From: Hevea brasiliensis | Taxonomy: Eukaryota > Streptophyta > Magnoliopsida > Malpighiales > Euphorbiaceae | Direction: 5' to 3' | Assembly: GCF_030052815.1 (NCBI RefSeq) | Contig: NC_079495.1 | Location: 114,907,795 to 114,971,794, forward strand | Length of the DNA stretch: 64,000 nt | Shown here: in pieces, positions 10,079 to 20,262 of the stretch | Numbering within the stretch: the first letter of the stretch is position 1 | Layout of the letters: every line of letters starts with the position of its first letter | The notes under the pieces: generated by a model | Told to the model about the DNA's origin: nothing | What the model saw: the letters and a program-made list of their open reading frames with translations, nothing else | The model's database searches: none | Translations under genes and position numbers: made by a program

Positions 10079-11967
10079 ATGGCATCCTCGAGTCAGTCGG
10101 CAGAAGAGGTTCAGAATGCTAAACTTTGGTCCAAATCAGCTCATAGTCCAGTACCCCCGCAAAATGATGTTTCCAAGGCACATGCTAGCCTATTACCTTC
10201 ATTGGATCTGAATAAAATTGAGGTCAGAATGAACAGCCTCGAGGGTCTGTCTAATGGTTGGAGGTCGCTTCCCGATCAGGTCAAGGCACGATTTGAGGGG
10301 AAGTACGGGAGGATTGCGACCTTAATGCGAGTCAAGGTCCAAATCCCGGCATTAAAGGCCATGCTGTCGGTTTGGAGTCCTAAGTACGGGGTATTCTCTT
10401 TCAATGATATTGATACAGTTCCCACTATGGAAGAATATCAGGCATTACTAGGGATTCCTTATTCATCGCAGAATCGGATCTACCTACACCTCGAGCATAG
10501 GCAGACCTGGAAACGATTGGCACATATGTTGGGTACTTCCCCAGAAGAAGTAAAGTCAAAAGAAACTGTCAAAGGAAACACGCATGGTTGGTATTGGACA
10601 CATCTCAAGAAGTGGTTAGATCAATACCTCCAAGAGAAACAGTGGGATCAAGCTTCAGTGGCACTCGCCTTGGGAATCTATGGCCTGATTTTGTTCCCGG
10701 GACCATTGGGAATCATAACCTGCAGCACGGTAGAAGTATTCTGGGCAGTAGAAAGGCAGGAGGTCAATCCGATACCGGCAATTCTTACGGAGACCTTATT
10801 AACCCTTACCTACTGCAGACAACAGGGCAAAGGGTCCATTAAATGTTGTTCTCAATTGTTATACCTCTGGATTATCAGTCACATATGTCCTGTGGAGACA
10901 AAGGGATTGACTTGGTACCTTGACCAGCCTCCCATCGAGAAGATGACCCGGTTAGTAATCAGTCCGAAGAATGAACAGCAGTGGCGGGAACGGATTTTGA
11001 GTTTCAATAGCCATGATTACTGTTGGAGGAAACTGTGGAAGTCAGGCCAATCCGTTTTGATCAGCACGGGAGGTAATCAGTTGGTATTCCTAATCGGAGT
11101 AACCGGATATACAAGTTACACTCCGGCATTGGTAATGAGGCAGTTTGGCTCAACACAGTCCAGAATCAACATTGAAGAATACCACCAAGGTCATTTCTAC
11201 CATGAGCTCAAGGAAGAGGAAGGGTTGAAAATGGCTCGCAGATCTTGGGAAAACATCTCTCTGATGGAAAGGTCGCCTAAAGGTCCAAGTGCCACACGCG
11301 ATTATCTTGAATGGAGGGCTGACAGGGACCGAGAACACTCAACTACAGACCAAGACAGCAACCTCACAAACGCCCTATTTGAAGAAGCTGATAATCGTCT
11401 GTTTGACTCACTAAAAAGGCAAATACCAAAACTCACAATCGCAAGAACAAATAAAACAGTTGGAGGACCAACGGCAGAACCTTAAAAGAAAGGTGAGAAG
11501 ACTCAGGGAAGAGGCAAGGGCCGAAAAGATGGGGTTCGAAGAGCAAGAGGTACGGTGGGAAAAGGAAAAAGACTCTCTCCAAGCTGTGGTAAAAGAAGTA
11601 GAAGTACAGAATAGTAAACTTCAGGAAAAAATGAAATACCAAGAAATACTCGTGGAAGAGTATAAACAAGAAAACAAAAAGAAGAAGCTCGAATTGAAAG
11701 AACAGGCACTACTCATCAACGATATCTTGAAAGAGTGTGCTAAGGAAAGGAAAGAGAAAGAAAGACAAGTCGCTTCTCTATCAAGAATCGAAAGAGAATG
11801 TTGACCAGCTGGAGAGAACGATAGCACAGGGAAAACAAAAACTATTACCTGAATCCGAATATGCTCTGAAAGCATTCGACCCTGCCAAGCAAGAAGAAAG
11901 GTTATATGAGTATCTCAGAAAATGTCATCTCATTATAAAGAATCTCCCAGAGCCTAGGCCGATGTAA
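10079..11967 (+). pseudogene. Ogre ORF1 (extra ORF upstream of gag), broken by frameshifts
   Basis: ORF1 starts MASSSQSAEEVQ at 10079 and stays open for 468 codons to 11485. Its central domain, about residues 55-300, includes GWRSLPDQVKARFEGKYGRI and PTMEEYQALLGIPY. This is the conserved plant ORF1 domain I associate with DUF7745. The C-terminal part continues in another frame (11460-11804) as a strongly charged coiled coil rich in K/E/R/Q, and in a third frame to 11967 (KQKLLPESEYALKAFDP). Two frameshifts, near 11460 and 11780, thus break what was about a 620-residue protein. The role of ORF1 in these elements is unknown. Confidence 0.82.
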
Positions 11968-12360
11968 AGAATACGGTGTACAAATTATTCAGTTAATGAA
12001 ATGATTTTTGGACCATTGTTTAGTAAATTTGTGAATGAATAATATGACTCCCGTAGGAAATCCATAGCTAGGGTTATGATAAAAATTGAATGCGCTATAT
12101 GGACAGGTATCATAAATACGCATTCAATCCAGTCATTCACAGTCAGACTATCGAATGATGCCATGATAAAGTTGATGCAATCATCCTTTCGCAGATTTCA
12201 TTCTGGCTCCCAAATGCCACTGTATCCTTCGTCCGGACCAGGATTTTTAGTTTTTTTTACAAAATTCGAAATTCATTAAAAACCTTTTTACTCCCTACAG
12301 GAAATCAACATTGCTTCAAACAAGGCAAGTCTGACCAAGCACACGGTTCAACCCAAGCGA
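11968..12360 (+). other. Spacer between ORF1 and gag
   Basis: About 390 bp, AT-rich, with no coding sequence that resembles a family. It ends with TTTTTACTCCCTACAG just before gag-like sequence at about 12301, which could be a splice acceptor for a subgenomic gag-pol RNA. That is only a suggestion. Confidence 0.4.
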
Positions 12361-14466
12361 GTGTACTTAACAAGATCTCGAACAAAGAAGATAATGGAAG
12401 ATCAGGAACAAGTACAGAACCTACAAGGGCAAGTCTCCGAGTTGAAGGATCAGGTCTCAGAACTTATGAGACTAATGAGGAAGATGTCCCAGAATAAACC
12501 TGCTTCAGAACCAAACTTGCCATTACCTCCTCCACCACCTCTAACAAATGATCCACACCAAGCTTCAACTTCTTTTACCTTTCAGTCACCTATTCTAGAC
12601 CCGACAATCACTGTCAATCCGGCTACCATGAATAATGACTTACCTTACTCTCATTACCCAGCTGTTTCAAACACCGACCCATACCCTTCAATTCTAACCC
12701 CTCCAGTTCACTCTACTCCTCATCTCCCAACTGGGGGAGTATTTCAAGCAGTGGGAGGAGAAAATAAGACGAAAGAAAGCGAGAAACTATTTGCTCTAGA
12801 GGAGAGATTGAGAGCAATCGAAGGACTGAATATGTATGGTTCAGTCGATGTGGTGGTGCCGCCCAAGTTCAAGGTCCCTGATTTCGACAAGTACACTGGG
12901 AATTCAGACCCCCGAATCCACCTGGCAACTTACATTGCCAAAATGTCTGCCTTGACAGAAGATGACAGACTGTTAATCAACTTCTTTCATGAGAGCCTCT
13001 CCGGAGCAGCCCTGAGATGGTGTATTCAGTTGGATAGGAGCAAACTGCGCTCCTGGAAGGATTTAGCTGACGCCTTCTTAAAGCAGTACAAATTCAACTG
13101 TGATGTGGCCCCCACAAGGAGGGACCTTTAGAACCTAGTGCAGAGAGACAAGGAAAGCTTCAAGGAGTATGCCCAAAGATGGAGAGAAAAGGCGGCAGAA
13201 GTACACCCCCCGGTGACCGACAATGAGCTATGCTCTCTGTTCATTGAGACTTTGAAAGCTCCTTACTTCAACTTGATGATTGGAAACACTTCCAACAGCT
13301 TCTCAGACATCATCCAGGCTGGTGAAAGAATTGAAGCTAATTTAAGAATGGGACGACTGCAGGAGTTGGCTGAGAACCCTGCAAAGAAGACTGCCAATTT
13401 TGGCAAGAAAAAGGAGGGTGATGTGCATTCCATCACCCGGCAGAATAATCACTCCCCACTTCCCCAAAATAACTACCGGTCATATCCTTCCCCTCATGGC
13501 CAAACCATCGCAAACATTTCGCCTCCTTTTCCGAATTATCCACACCCGCGCCCACAATACCCACCACCAGCAAATTACCAACCTAGACCACCTCCTCCTC
13601 CTGCTCAACCGAGACCACCACAAAACAATCCAAGACCCCCAAGAAACCCTGATCCACCTCTTCCCCTCCCGCTCAGTGAAATATACCGATACCTTGTCGG
13701 TATAAACCAGATAGTACCAGTTCCCCTAGACCCAATCCAGCCACCATACCCCAGGTGGTATGATGCCACTGCCCGTTGTGAGTATCATGGAGGGGCACAA
13801 GGGCATTCAACTGACAACTGCGGAGCACTCAGGGGAAGAGTGCACGCTTTAATCCGGAACGGGTGGCTGAAAATTGAGGGAAATGGTTCCCTCCCCAATG
13901 TTACCTCAAACCCATTGCCCAACCATAATGCAGGCAATGGTGTAAATATGATAGAGTCTGACGGAGAAAGGTCGACACTGGAGGTAGACGAGCTGATTCC
14001 TCACTTTGAGGAAATTTTTGCCGTGGCAATGAGGGAAGGCTACCTTTGCCCTCAGGTATCAGGGTCAGTGAAGGATACGGGATGTCCTTACCATGGAGGG
14101 GCAGCTGATCATGAGCTGCGGGACTGTGAGAGGTTCAAGCAAGAGGTCCAGAACTTGTTATCCCTCAAAGTTCTGAGATGTCAGACAAGGTCGAAGACAG
14201 AAGGGGGAGTGAACACAACTAGATACAGCCAGAATGCTTCTACCTCTAAACCCAGAATCACCTTCTCACCTCCAGTAGCCTCACCGCCAGTAACGGTTAT
14301 CCAGACTCCACCTCAGCTCCCTGTCACAAATACTCATGCTGTCCCTTGGAACTATAATTTCCAAGTTTTCACTCAAGGAGCGTCAAGCAGTACATCAGCT
14401 CCTAATCTTGCCTCACCTCCGGCACCACCAAAACCATGTTTCACTCCTCATGAACACTTTAAATGA
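12361..14466 (+). pseudogene. Ogre gag, with an internal amber codon
   Basis: The frame is continuous from MYLTRSRTKK (12361) to 14466 except for TAG at 13129-13131, where a Gln codon (CAG) is expected between APTRRDL and NLVQRDKESFKEYAQ. This is a single C-to-T change. It has an N-terminal coiled coil (about residues 15-45), a proline-rich linker, and a retrotransposon-gag domain around FHESLSGAALRW and YAQRWREKAAEVHPP. Two zinc-binding-like motifs follow: CEYHGGAQGHSTDNC and CPYHGGAADHELRDC. The full length is about 700 codons, normal for this lineage. After 14466 the frame is lost before the protease region. Confidence 0.87.
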
Positions 14467-15864
14467 CTTATGCCGGACCTACCACCGCATTACTCCTGTG
14501 TTAATTTTCGCCCGTTGTCGCCACAAAATCCTCCTCGCTTGAGCAAGAAGTCGAGTTCATAACTCAAGTGGAGGTGTTACGGAACGAAGAGAAAGAAAAG
14601 AGAAAAGGGAAAGTAAAGATGGGAGAGTCACTGAAGAATACTGAAGAGGAGGTTGAGAAGACAGAGGAAGTAGAGCCTGCCGAACATAAAGAAGAGGAGG
14701 AGCTGCTGCTTCAAATAATGAAACAGAGTGAGTATGATGTGGTGGAGCAGTTGAGAAAGACACCTGCCCGAATTTCACTGTTATCACTGATCCTGAGCTC
14801 AGAAGTGCACCGACAAACCTTGCAGAGAATCCTGGATCAGGCCTTTGTAAACCCCGACATCACTCCGGGGCAGTTTGAGAAGATAGTGGGACAAATCCAG
14901 GCATCCAGTTTTGTTACTTTCTCGGAAGACGAGATAGACCCAGCGGGTTTAAGACACACTAAAGCTCTGCATGTAACAGTGAAATGTAAGGGTTGTATAG
15001 TAGCCAAGGTACTTATTGATAACGGATCAGCTCTCAATGTACTCCCTAGTGCTACCTTGGCTAGGTTGCCAGTTGACCAATCAGATATACGCCAGTTGCC
15101 AGTTGCCAGTAAGAGCCTTTGACGGTACCAGAAGAGAAGTGTTGGGAGATATTGATTTACCACTCCAAATTGGCGCATGCACCTTCTACGTCACATTCCA
15201 AGTGATGAATATTGAGCCGGCCTACACTATGTTACTGGGGAGGCCTTGGATCCATTCTGCGAACGCCGTTCCCTCAACTCTGCACCAAAAGATAAAATAC
15301 ATTATGGACGGCAAAATCATCACTGTAAGAGGAGAAGAAGCCATTTTAGTCACCAAGCCGCAATCACTCCCTTATGTGGAAGCGGCCGAGGAGTCATTGG
15401 AAAGTTCTTTCCAGGCCCTCGAATTACAAGAAACCGGAAATGAGGGGGCTATGGCTATGGTGGCCAAAGTGATGTCAAGGAATGGATATCAAGAGGGCAA
15501 AGGCTTGGGCACCGCATTGCAAGGAATCGTTGAACCCATACCGGCTATCCAGAAGATAGGCCGTTGTGGTTTGGGTTATGAGGAAGATGCCCTTATGGAT
15601 GGGCGATTCTGGATGAGGAAAATGCTTCGGGATCAAAGGTTTGACCAGAAAATAGGAAAAAGGAAGGTAGTCCCGAGAATCACGGAGATCTTCACTAAAC
15701 TGGTCATTGAAAATCCGGCAAAGGTTGAAGAATCACCTGATGAACCATCCATCGATGTCATCTACCTGGATTCCCTGTATGAGGCTCTGGTCTCGCCAAT
15801 AGCTGAGGGGCAAGAACTAGACAACTGGACAGCAGAGGACATCCCTGTACTCAATTTCGAGTAA
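14467..15864 (+). pseudogene. Ogre protease and G-patch region, frameshifted
   Basis: The first part, 14568-15122, carries a charged linker and the retropepsin motif LIDNGSALNVLP (catalytic Asp at about 15020). A repeated GTTGCCA motif at about 15066-15110 coincides with a frameshift into the frame of 15016-15864. That frame continues with VRAFDGTRREVLGDIDLPL and LLGRPWIHS. It then reads a G-patch motif, GYQEGKGLGTALQG (about 15485-15530), an RNA-binding domain found after the protease in this lineage. It ends at TAA 15862-15864, which is inside the predicted intron. The 14467-14567 stretch also contains frame breaks. Confidence 0.85.
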
Positions 15865-16044
15865 AGTACCTTTAGTTATCTACACTTGATCATTTTGTCC
15901 ATGGTGGCAAGTGTAATACTGTAAATGGACCCTTTTTCTTATGGCATAAATATTAATGAATTAATAGCGCATTCTAAATCCAATTCTCTTTCTCTTTCCT
16001 TTTGAATTCCATCCTTATAATATGTTCTATTTTCATTCATTCAG
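15861..16044 (+). other. Predicted 184-bp intron between protease and reverse transcriptase
   Basis: The donor reads CGA|GTAAAGT and the acceptor TTCATTCAG|GACC. The exon to the left ends after two bases of a codon (GA). The exon to the right supplies the third (G), giving GAG and continuing in frame into THE 16045-16489 frame. Splicing also removes the TAA stop at 15862-15864. An intron at this place is a known trait of Ogre elements, so both position and phase support it. Confidence 0.75.
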
Positions 16045-16890
16045 GACCATTCATCAATTAACACCTAATAATCCAATAGACTCAGAAATTCCTCCGGTTA
16101 ATTTTGAAATCCCCATAACTGCCATTACTTCAAGTGATTCTGAGGAAAATCTTGCAGAAGAAAGGGACGAAAGAGATGAGCCTTCCCTAGTGCCTTGTGG
16201 AGACAAAACGTGCACCATAAACTTAGGCACGGAAGAAGAGAAAAGGGAACTTAAGGTAGTGGAGAGTGAAGAATTGGGAAATATGATCAGTTTGCTTAAA
16301 GAATTCCTGGACGTATTTTCCTGGAGCTATGATGATATGGTTGGTTTGGACCCCCAAATAGTGACGCACAAAATTCCCCTAATTCCAGGAACGATCCCGG
16401 TGAAGCAGAAACTAAGAAGAATGAATCCTGACACACTGCTCAAAGTTAGGGATGAGGTCAAGAACGATGATGACTGGTTCTGGAAGTAGTCAAATATCCC
16501 CAATGGATAGCTAACGTTGTCCCGGTAATGAAGAAGGACGGGAGAGTTAGGGTGTGCGTCGATTACAGGGATCTCAATAAAGCAAGCTTGAAAGATGATT
16601 TCCCTCTCCCCCACATTGATGTGTTTGTAGACAATGCTGCGGGATTAGGTAGGTGTTCATGCATTGATGGGGCATCTGGGTACAATCAAATCCCAATGGA
16701 TGAGGAAGACAAAGAGAAAACCGCTTTTATCACTCAATGGGGAGTATTTTGCTATCGGGTCATGCCTTTCGGGTTGAAGAATGCTGGGGCTACCTATCAA
16801 CGCGCTATGGTCACATTATTCCACGATATGATGCATAAAGAAGTGGAGGTGTACATGGATAATATGATCATCAAATCTAGGGGAGGAGAG
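16045..16890 (+). pseudogene. Ogre reverse transcriptase, truncated and mutated
   Basis: The N-terminal part (to 16489) contains FLDVFSWSYDDMVGLDP and VKQKLRRMNPD, the usual lead-in to reverse transcriptase. A frameshift near 16470 is followed by VKYPQWIANVVPVMKKDGRVRVCVDYRDLN in another frame. The palm motifs DGASGYNQI and MPFGLKNAGATYQ are present. The catalytic YVDD box reads YMDN, so one of the two metal-binding aspartates is lost. After IIKS, near 16885-16905, the sequence becomes LTR. The thumb, connection, RNase H and integrase are absent. The open frame continues to 17268 only because the LTR happens to be open. Confidence 0.88.
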
Positions 16891-18805
16891 AGGAGAAAAA
16901 AAGAAGGTTGTTACTATAGCGGAAGAACTCTGAAATTTAATTCAGATCGTTACTCTGCTTTCATAAGCACTTTTGGAACCAGTTTTTTGAAGTGTCTTCT
17001 TAAAAAGATTTTGAACACCGAAACTCTCCATTTTCGGCTCGTTCATTATCCCGTAACGCTCACATTTTCATTTCCTTGTTATCTTCATTTTCTCTTCCAT
17101 CGTCCATGCTCAATCTCTTTTAAACTCGGGTACAATTCTGACTCAATTGCATTTAGAGAAGCACTCTTTGTTCCAAGGCGAACCTTAGCCTCCCGGCTAT
17201 CAACTCGCAATCTTATTGCTATTTGTGATCTCGTAGTTATTTCAATAGATTTGGCTCCTTACAGGTAAGCGCTCATATTCCCGTTTTTATTAAGTGTTTG
17301 TTTTTTATTTTACGCATTTCCATTGTTCTTTTTATTCATGTAATTTTCTCCAAGTTCATATTGTGCTAAAAAACCCAAAAAATGTTATTCCCGAGTTTAC
17401 TTCTTTAGTGATCAGTCCATGCTTTTCGTTAATCTTTGTTATCCCTAAATGCAAGTCTTCTAGTCCCTAGTAGCGCATAAGTGGTTGGATAAAACATAGG
17501 TAACTGTATTTTAAGGGTCTCTTTGAAAAAGAGGGTCTAAATAACACGTCAGGGAAATAGCAAAATTGAATCACTAGGCTGACGTAGAAGGCGATCCGGC
17601 ATAATGCCATAAGGCGGAATAAAAATCAAATCTCAGATAAGTAAAATGGAATAGATAGGATACTGGTAAGGCGACCATATGGGAGGTCGGTAAAATTCAG
17701 TCCGGCATCCCTTATTTAGTCACAAAGTACCAATGAGTTAAAAGAAGTCTTATTACGACCCTTGGCATCTTTGAATACTAGAACTCTTAAACTTAGACTC
17801 TTATGATATATAGCTGTGATCAAATTTCGAAGAGATCGGAAGAGTCTTTATCCGAGTCCCATTAAAATAAAAGAGATCGGAGGAGAGTTCTTATCCGGTT
17901 CTCAAACTAAAAATTTTAATAAACATTTAAAAGAGATCGGATGAGAGTTCTTATCCGATTCTCAACCCAAAATTTTAATTAAAAGAGATCGGAGGAGAGT
18001 TCTTATCCGATTCTCAATCCCATTAAAATAAAAGAGATCGGATGAGAGTTCTTATCCGGTTCTCAAACTAAAAATTTTAATAAATATTTAAAAGGAGATC
18101 GGAGGAGAGTTCTTATCCGGTTCTCAAACTAAAAATTTTAATAAATATTTAAAAGGAGATCGGAGGAGAGTCCTTATCCGATTCTCACTTAAAAACTTTA
18201 ACAAACATTTAAAAGAGATCGGAGGAGAGTTCTTATCCGATTCTTAACCCAAAATTTTAATTAAAAGAGATCGGAGGAGAGTTCTTATCCGATTCTCAAT
18301 CCAAAATTTTAAAAGTGATCGGAGAAGAGTTCTTATTCGATCCAAAATTCGAATCTTAATCTAAAAGAGATCGGAGGAGAGTTCTTATCCGATTCTCAAA
18401 TTGAATTTTAACCAAATAACCCCTTCAGACAAAATTAACATACAACAGTAACTCACTAAGGTTGTCTCATTTACTTATCTATCTGGGTAATCCGAATTTA
18501 GTGAAAAATCAAATATTCCTTTTTGTTAAAAGGATTAACATTTCCATTCAAGCCCTCCTAACTAATTTATAAAGAACGTGAAGTTAAATCTACTTACCCT
18601 TATTGAGGGACGAGGTGGGGTGCCTAACACCTTCCCCACCCGTTTACGGACCCCGAATCTAGAATCTCTGTTTTGAAGTGGTTTCATTTTAATTTATTTT
18701 CACAAATGGTTTTCTTTAGTTTCCCTCAAAACTAAGGTGGCGACTCCTCACTCTTTCCCACTTCGATGAGAGTTCGTTCAGGCGACCGCAAAACTCCTTG
18801 CGACA
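16890..18805 (+). repeat. Truncated 3' LTR (R-U5 only) of the Ogre-type element
   Basis: From about 16890 the sequence matches the 5' LTR from about 7562 onward (for example GGAAGAACTCTGAAA in both). It then follows it to CCTTGCGACA at 18805 and the GATAC duplication. U3, about 4.1 kb, is missing. The first 1.5 kb is clearly diverged from the 5' LTR, whereas the last 365 bp is almost identical. Confidence 0.88.
17830..18410 (+). repeat. Tandem repeats in the 3' LTR, about 11 units
   Basis: Eleven units share the core GGAGGAGAGTTCTTATCCG, with variants GGATGAG, GGAGAAG and TTATTCG. They are separated by spacers of two alternating types (short, CCCATTAAAATAAAA-like; long, AAATTTTAATAAATATTTAAAA-like). 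Counterpart of 8518-8830 with about five extra units. Confidence 0.92.
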
Positions 18806-18810
18806 GATAC

Positions 18811-19690
18811 CAAAATAGTTTTCTCAGAGGAAGATACTGTTGAATCCTCTGCTGCCATATTTGCTATCTGTGATCGCTGATTTTTCCTCTGAAATTGCGG
18901 ACAATTATATTTTGTATGGCCAGGCTCATGGCAATAATAACAAATGACAACTCTTGAGTCCTGATTAGAACTAGCCTCTCCATTATGCTGATGATTTCTG
19001 TTGCCTGTAATTCCTCCTCTACTTCCTCTTCTATTACCCTGTTGTCCATTTGGATTGCGGCTAATAAGAGCACTACTGGCAGGCTATGAAGATTGGGTAC
19101 TCTCTGTACAAAGGACCTGTGTGAACGTTTCATGCGAAGAGGAAATCTCATAACTAGAGAGAATCTGAGATTTAGCAGTCTCATACTCTGAAGGAAGACC
19201 TGTAAGAAAACTCATAACAGCCAGTTGCTCTCGTTGGGCCTGCTAAACTTTAACATCAGGACTAAAAGACAACAATACATTAAGTTCCTCGTATATACGT
19301 TTAAAATCCACAAAATAAGCCGTGAGAGACTTATCCTCTTTCTCAGCACGGTAGAATGCCTTACAAACATCGTAAATACGGGAGATATTTCCTTTACCAA
19401 AATACAGAAAATCCATCAATTCCTTAACAAATTCACAGTGATTAATTAAACTAATTACCTCACTGTGAATCGAATTTCGAAGCTGCAAAAACAACCGAGC
19501 ATCCTCTCTTAGCCAAGTTTGTCGTGTATCATCCGTAGGTGGATCTTTAGTAAGGTGATCATCCTTATCAATGCTACGCAAATAGACCCTATGCCTTACT
19601 CCACCTGTAATTCGAACCATTAAATTTGTGTTCCGTGATCTTAGTCATCACCGGAATCACATTAGAAATAACATTCTTATTGTCTGCCAT
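18811..19690 (-). pseudogene. Copia-A gag
   Basis: On the minus strand it starts MADNKNVISNV at 19690, with the copia gag opening FNGSNYRWSKA. A frameshift near 19600 moves to a frame reading VYLRSIDKDDHLTKDPP and NSIHSEVISLINHCEFVKEL (19243-19620), a UBN2-type gag domain. A CCHC zinc knuckle, CYYCHEPGHTKYNC, lies near 18900-18945. The protein then continues across the Ogre insertion into the protease at 3438. In-frame stops are present, for example near 19240. Confidence 0.85.
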
Positions 19691-19971
19691 TTGTTGAGAC
19701 AAAGAAAACTAACCGAAATGCTAATACAAAGTGCTTACAGCGGCAAAATAACCCAAAATCACAAATCAAGCAAATACCGAAATAGGATCTGAGAGCCAAA
19801 CCTCAGAAGTCCTTTAATGGTGTACTGGAACAGGCAACAGCACACAGTGGTGGAATGAGGGGGTTGAGGCGACGCCAGCGATGTTGGTCGGAGTCAAAAC
19901 GGCCGGTCGGCAGCCAAGGTCTCTCCTGAGCTGGGTGGTGAGAACAAATAGTCAGCCTAGATAGATGACCT

Positions 19972-19983
19972 GCTCTGATACTA
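19972..19983 (-). promoter_or_regulatory. Copia-A primer-binding site
   Basis: The minus strand reads TAGTATCAGAGC directly after the LTR end. The usual copia site is TGGTATCAGAGC, matching the initiator tRNA-Met, so this copy has one change. Confidence 0.85.
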
Positions 19984-20159
19984 TGTAGAAAGAGATGATT
20001 CTCCTTAATTTCAATTAATCTGTACATGGGAATATATACAATTGATTCCTATAATTGTGTTTTACTAATTAGGAAGAAATTCTAAATAAGAAATCCTACA
20101 TAGGAATACAGAATACAGAATATATAGAGAAATAATATAGTGATTGACTTTCCATAACA
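19984..20159 (-). repeat. Copia-A 5' LTR, 176 bp
   Basis: On the minus strand it runs from TGTTATGGAAAGTC to TTTCTACA and abuts the primer-binding site. The partner LTR lies outside the window to the left, so length and right boundary rest on the TG...CA ends. Confidence 0.8.
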
Positions 20160-20184
20160 AAGTAAATATTTTCAATACTGACAA

Positions 20185-20262
20185 CTCTAGGATTGGAACC
20201 CTTGACCTTGTAGGTAAAGTCTTGCCTGGGAATCAGCTTCACGCCACTGATCCAACCACTTG
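20185..20262 (-). repeat. SINE-like tRNA-derived head
   Basis: On the minus strand there is an A-box-like TGGATCAGTGG (20244-20254) and a B-box-like GGTTCCAATCC (20190-20200), about 50 bp apart. This is the layout of a polymerase III promoter in plant SINEs. No cloverleaf was found, so it is not called a tRNA gene. It sits immediately beside the end of copia-A. Confidence 0.4.

Larger units (their letters stand above)
3439..18805 (+). mobile_element. Ogre/Tat-type Ty3/gypsy LTR retrotransposon, internally deleted
   Basis: This 15,367-bp insertion in copia-A has a 5-bp target duplication, GATAC, at 3434-3438 and 18806-18810. Its ends are TGTCGACACC and CCTTGCGACA. Features pointing to the Ogre/Tat lineage are a very long 5' LTR (5787 bp), a primer-binding site starting TGGCGACTCC, an extra ORF1 upstream of gag, a G-patch after the protease, and a predicted intron between protease and reverse transcriptase. 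Pol ends inside reverse transcriptase and is fused near 16890 to the R-U5 part of a 3' LTR. RNase H, integrase and the 3' U3 are therefore missing. Stops and frameshifts in every ORF make it non-autonomous. Confidence 0.9.
1..20159 (-). mobile_element. Copia-A: Ty1/copia LTR retrotransposon, interrupted by two later insertions
   Basis: This is a minus-strand Ty1/copia element whose pieces lie at 1-609, 1905-3438 and 18806-20159. Its 5' LTR (19984-20159) is followed directly by a primer-binding site resembling the initiator tRNA-Met type. The gag piece with a zinc knuckle is at 18811-19690. The protease, GAG-pre-integrase and integrase piece is at 1905-3438, and the start of reverse transcriptase is at 1-470. 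The two gaps are exactly the hAT element at 610-1904 and the Ogre-type element at 3439-18805, each with its own target duplication, so the three pieces belong to one older element. The 3' half of pol and the 3' LTR lie outside the window. Stops and frameshifts make it non-functional. Confidence 0.9.

Noticed and set aside
16900..17268. Extension of the reverse transcriptase frame by about 120 codons
   Set aside because: This part is LTR sequence matching 7562 onward; the open frame is accidental.
20185..20262. A tRNA gene
   Set aside because: A-box and B-box-like motifs are present, but no acceptor stem or anticodon arm could be paired.
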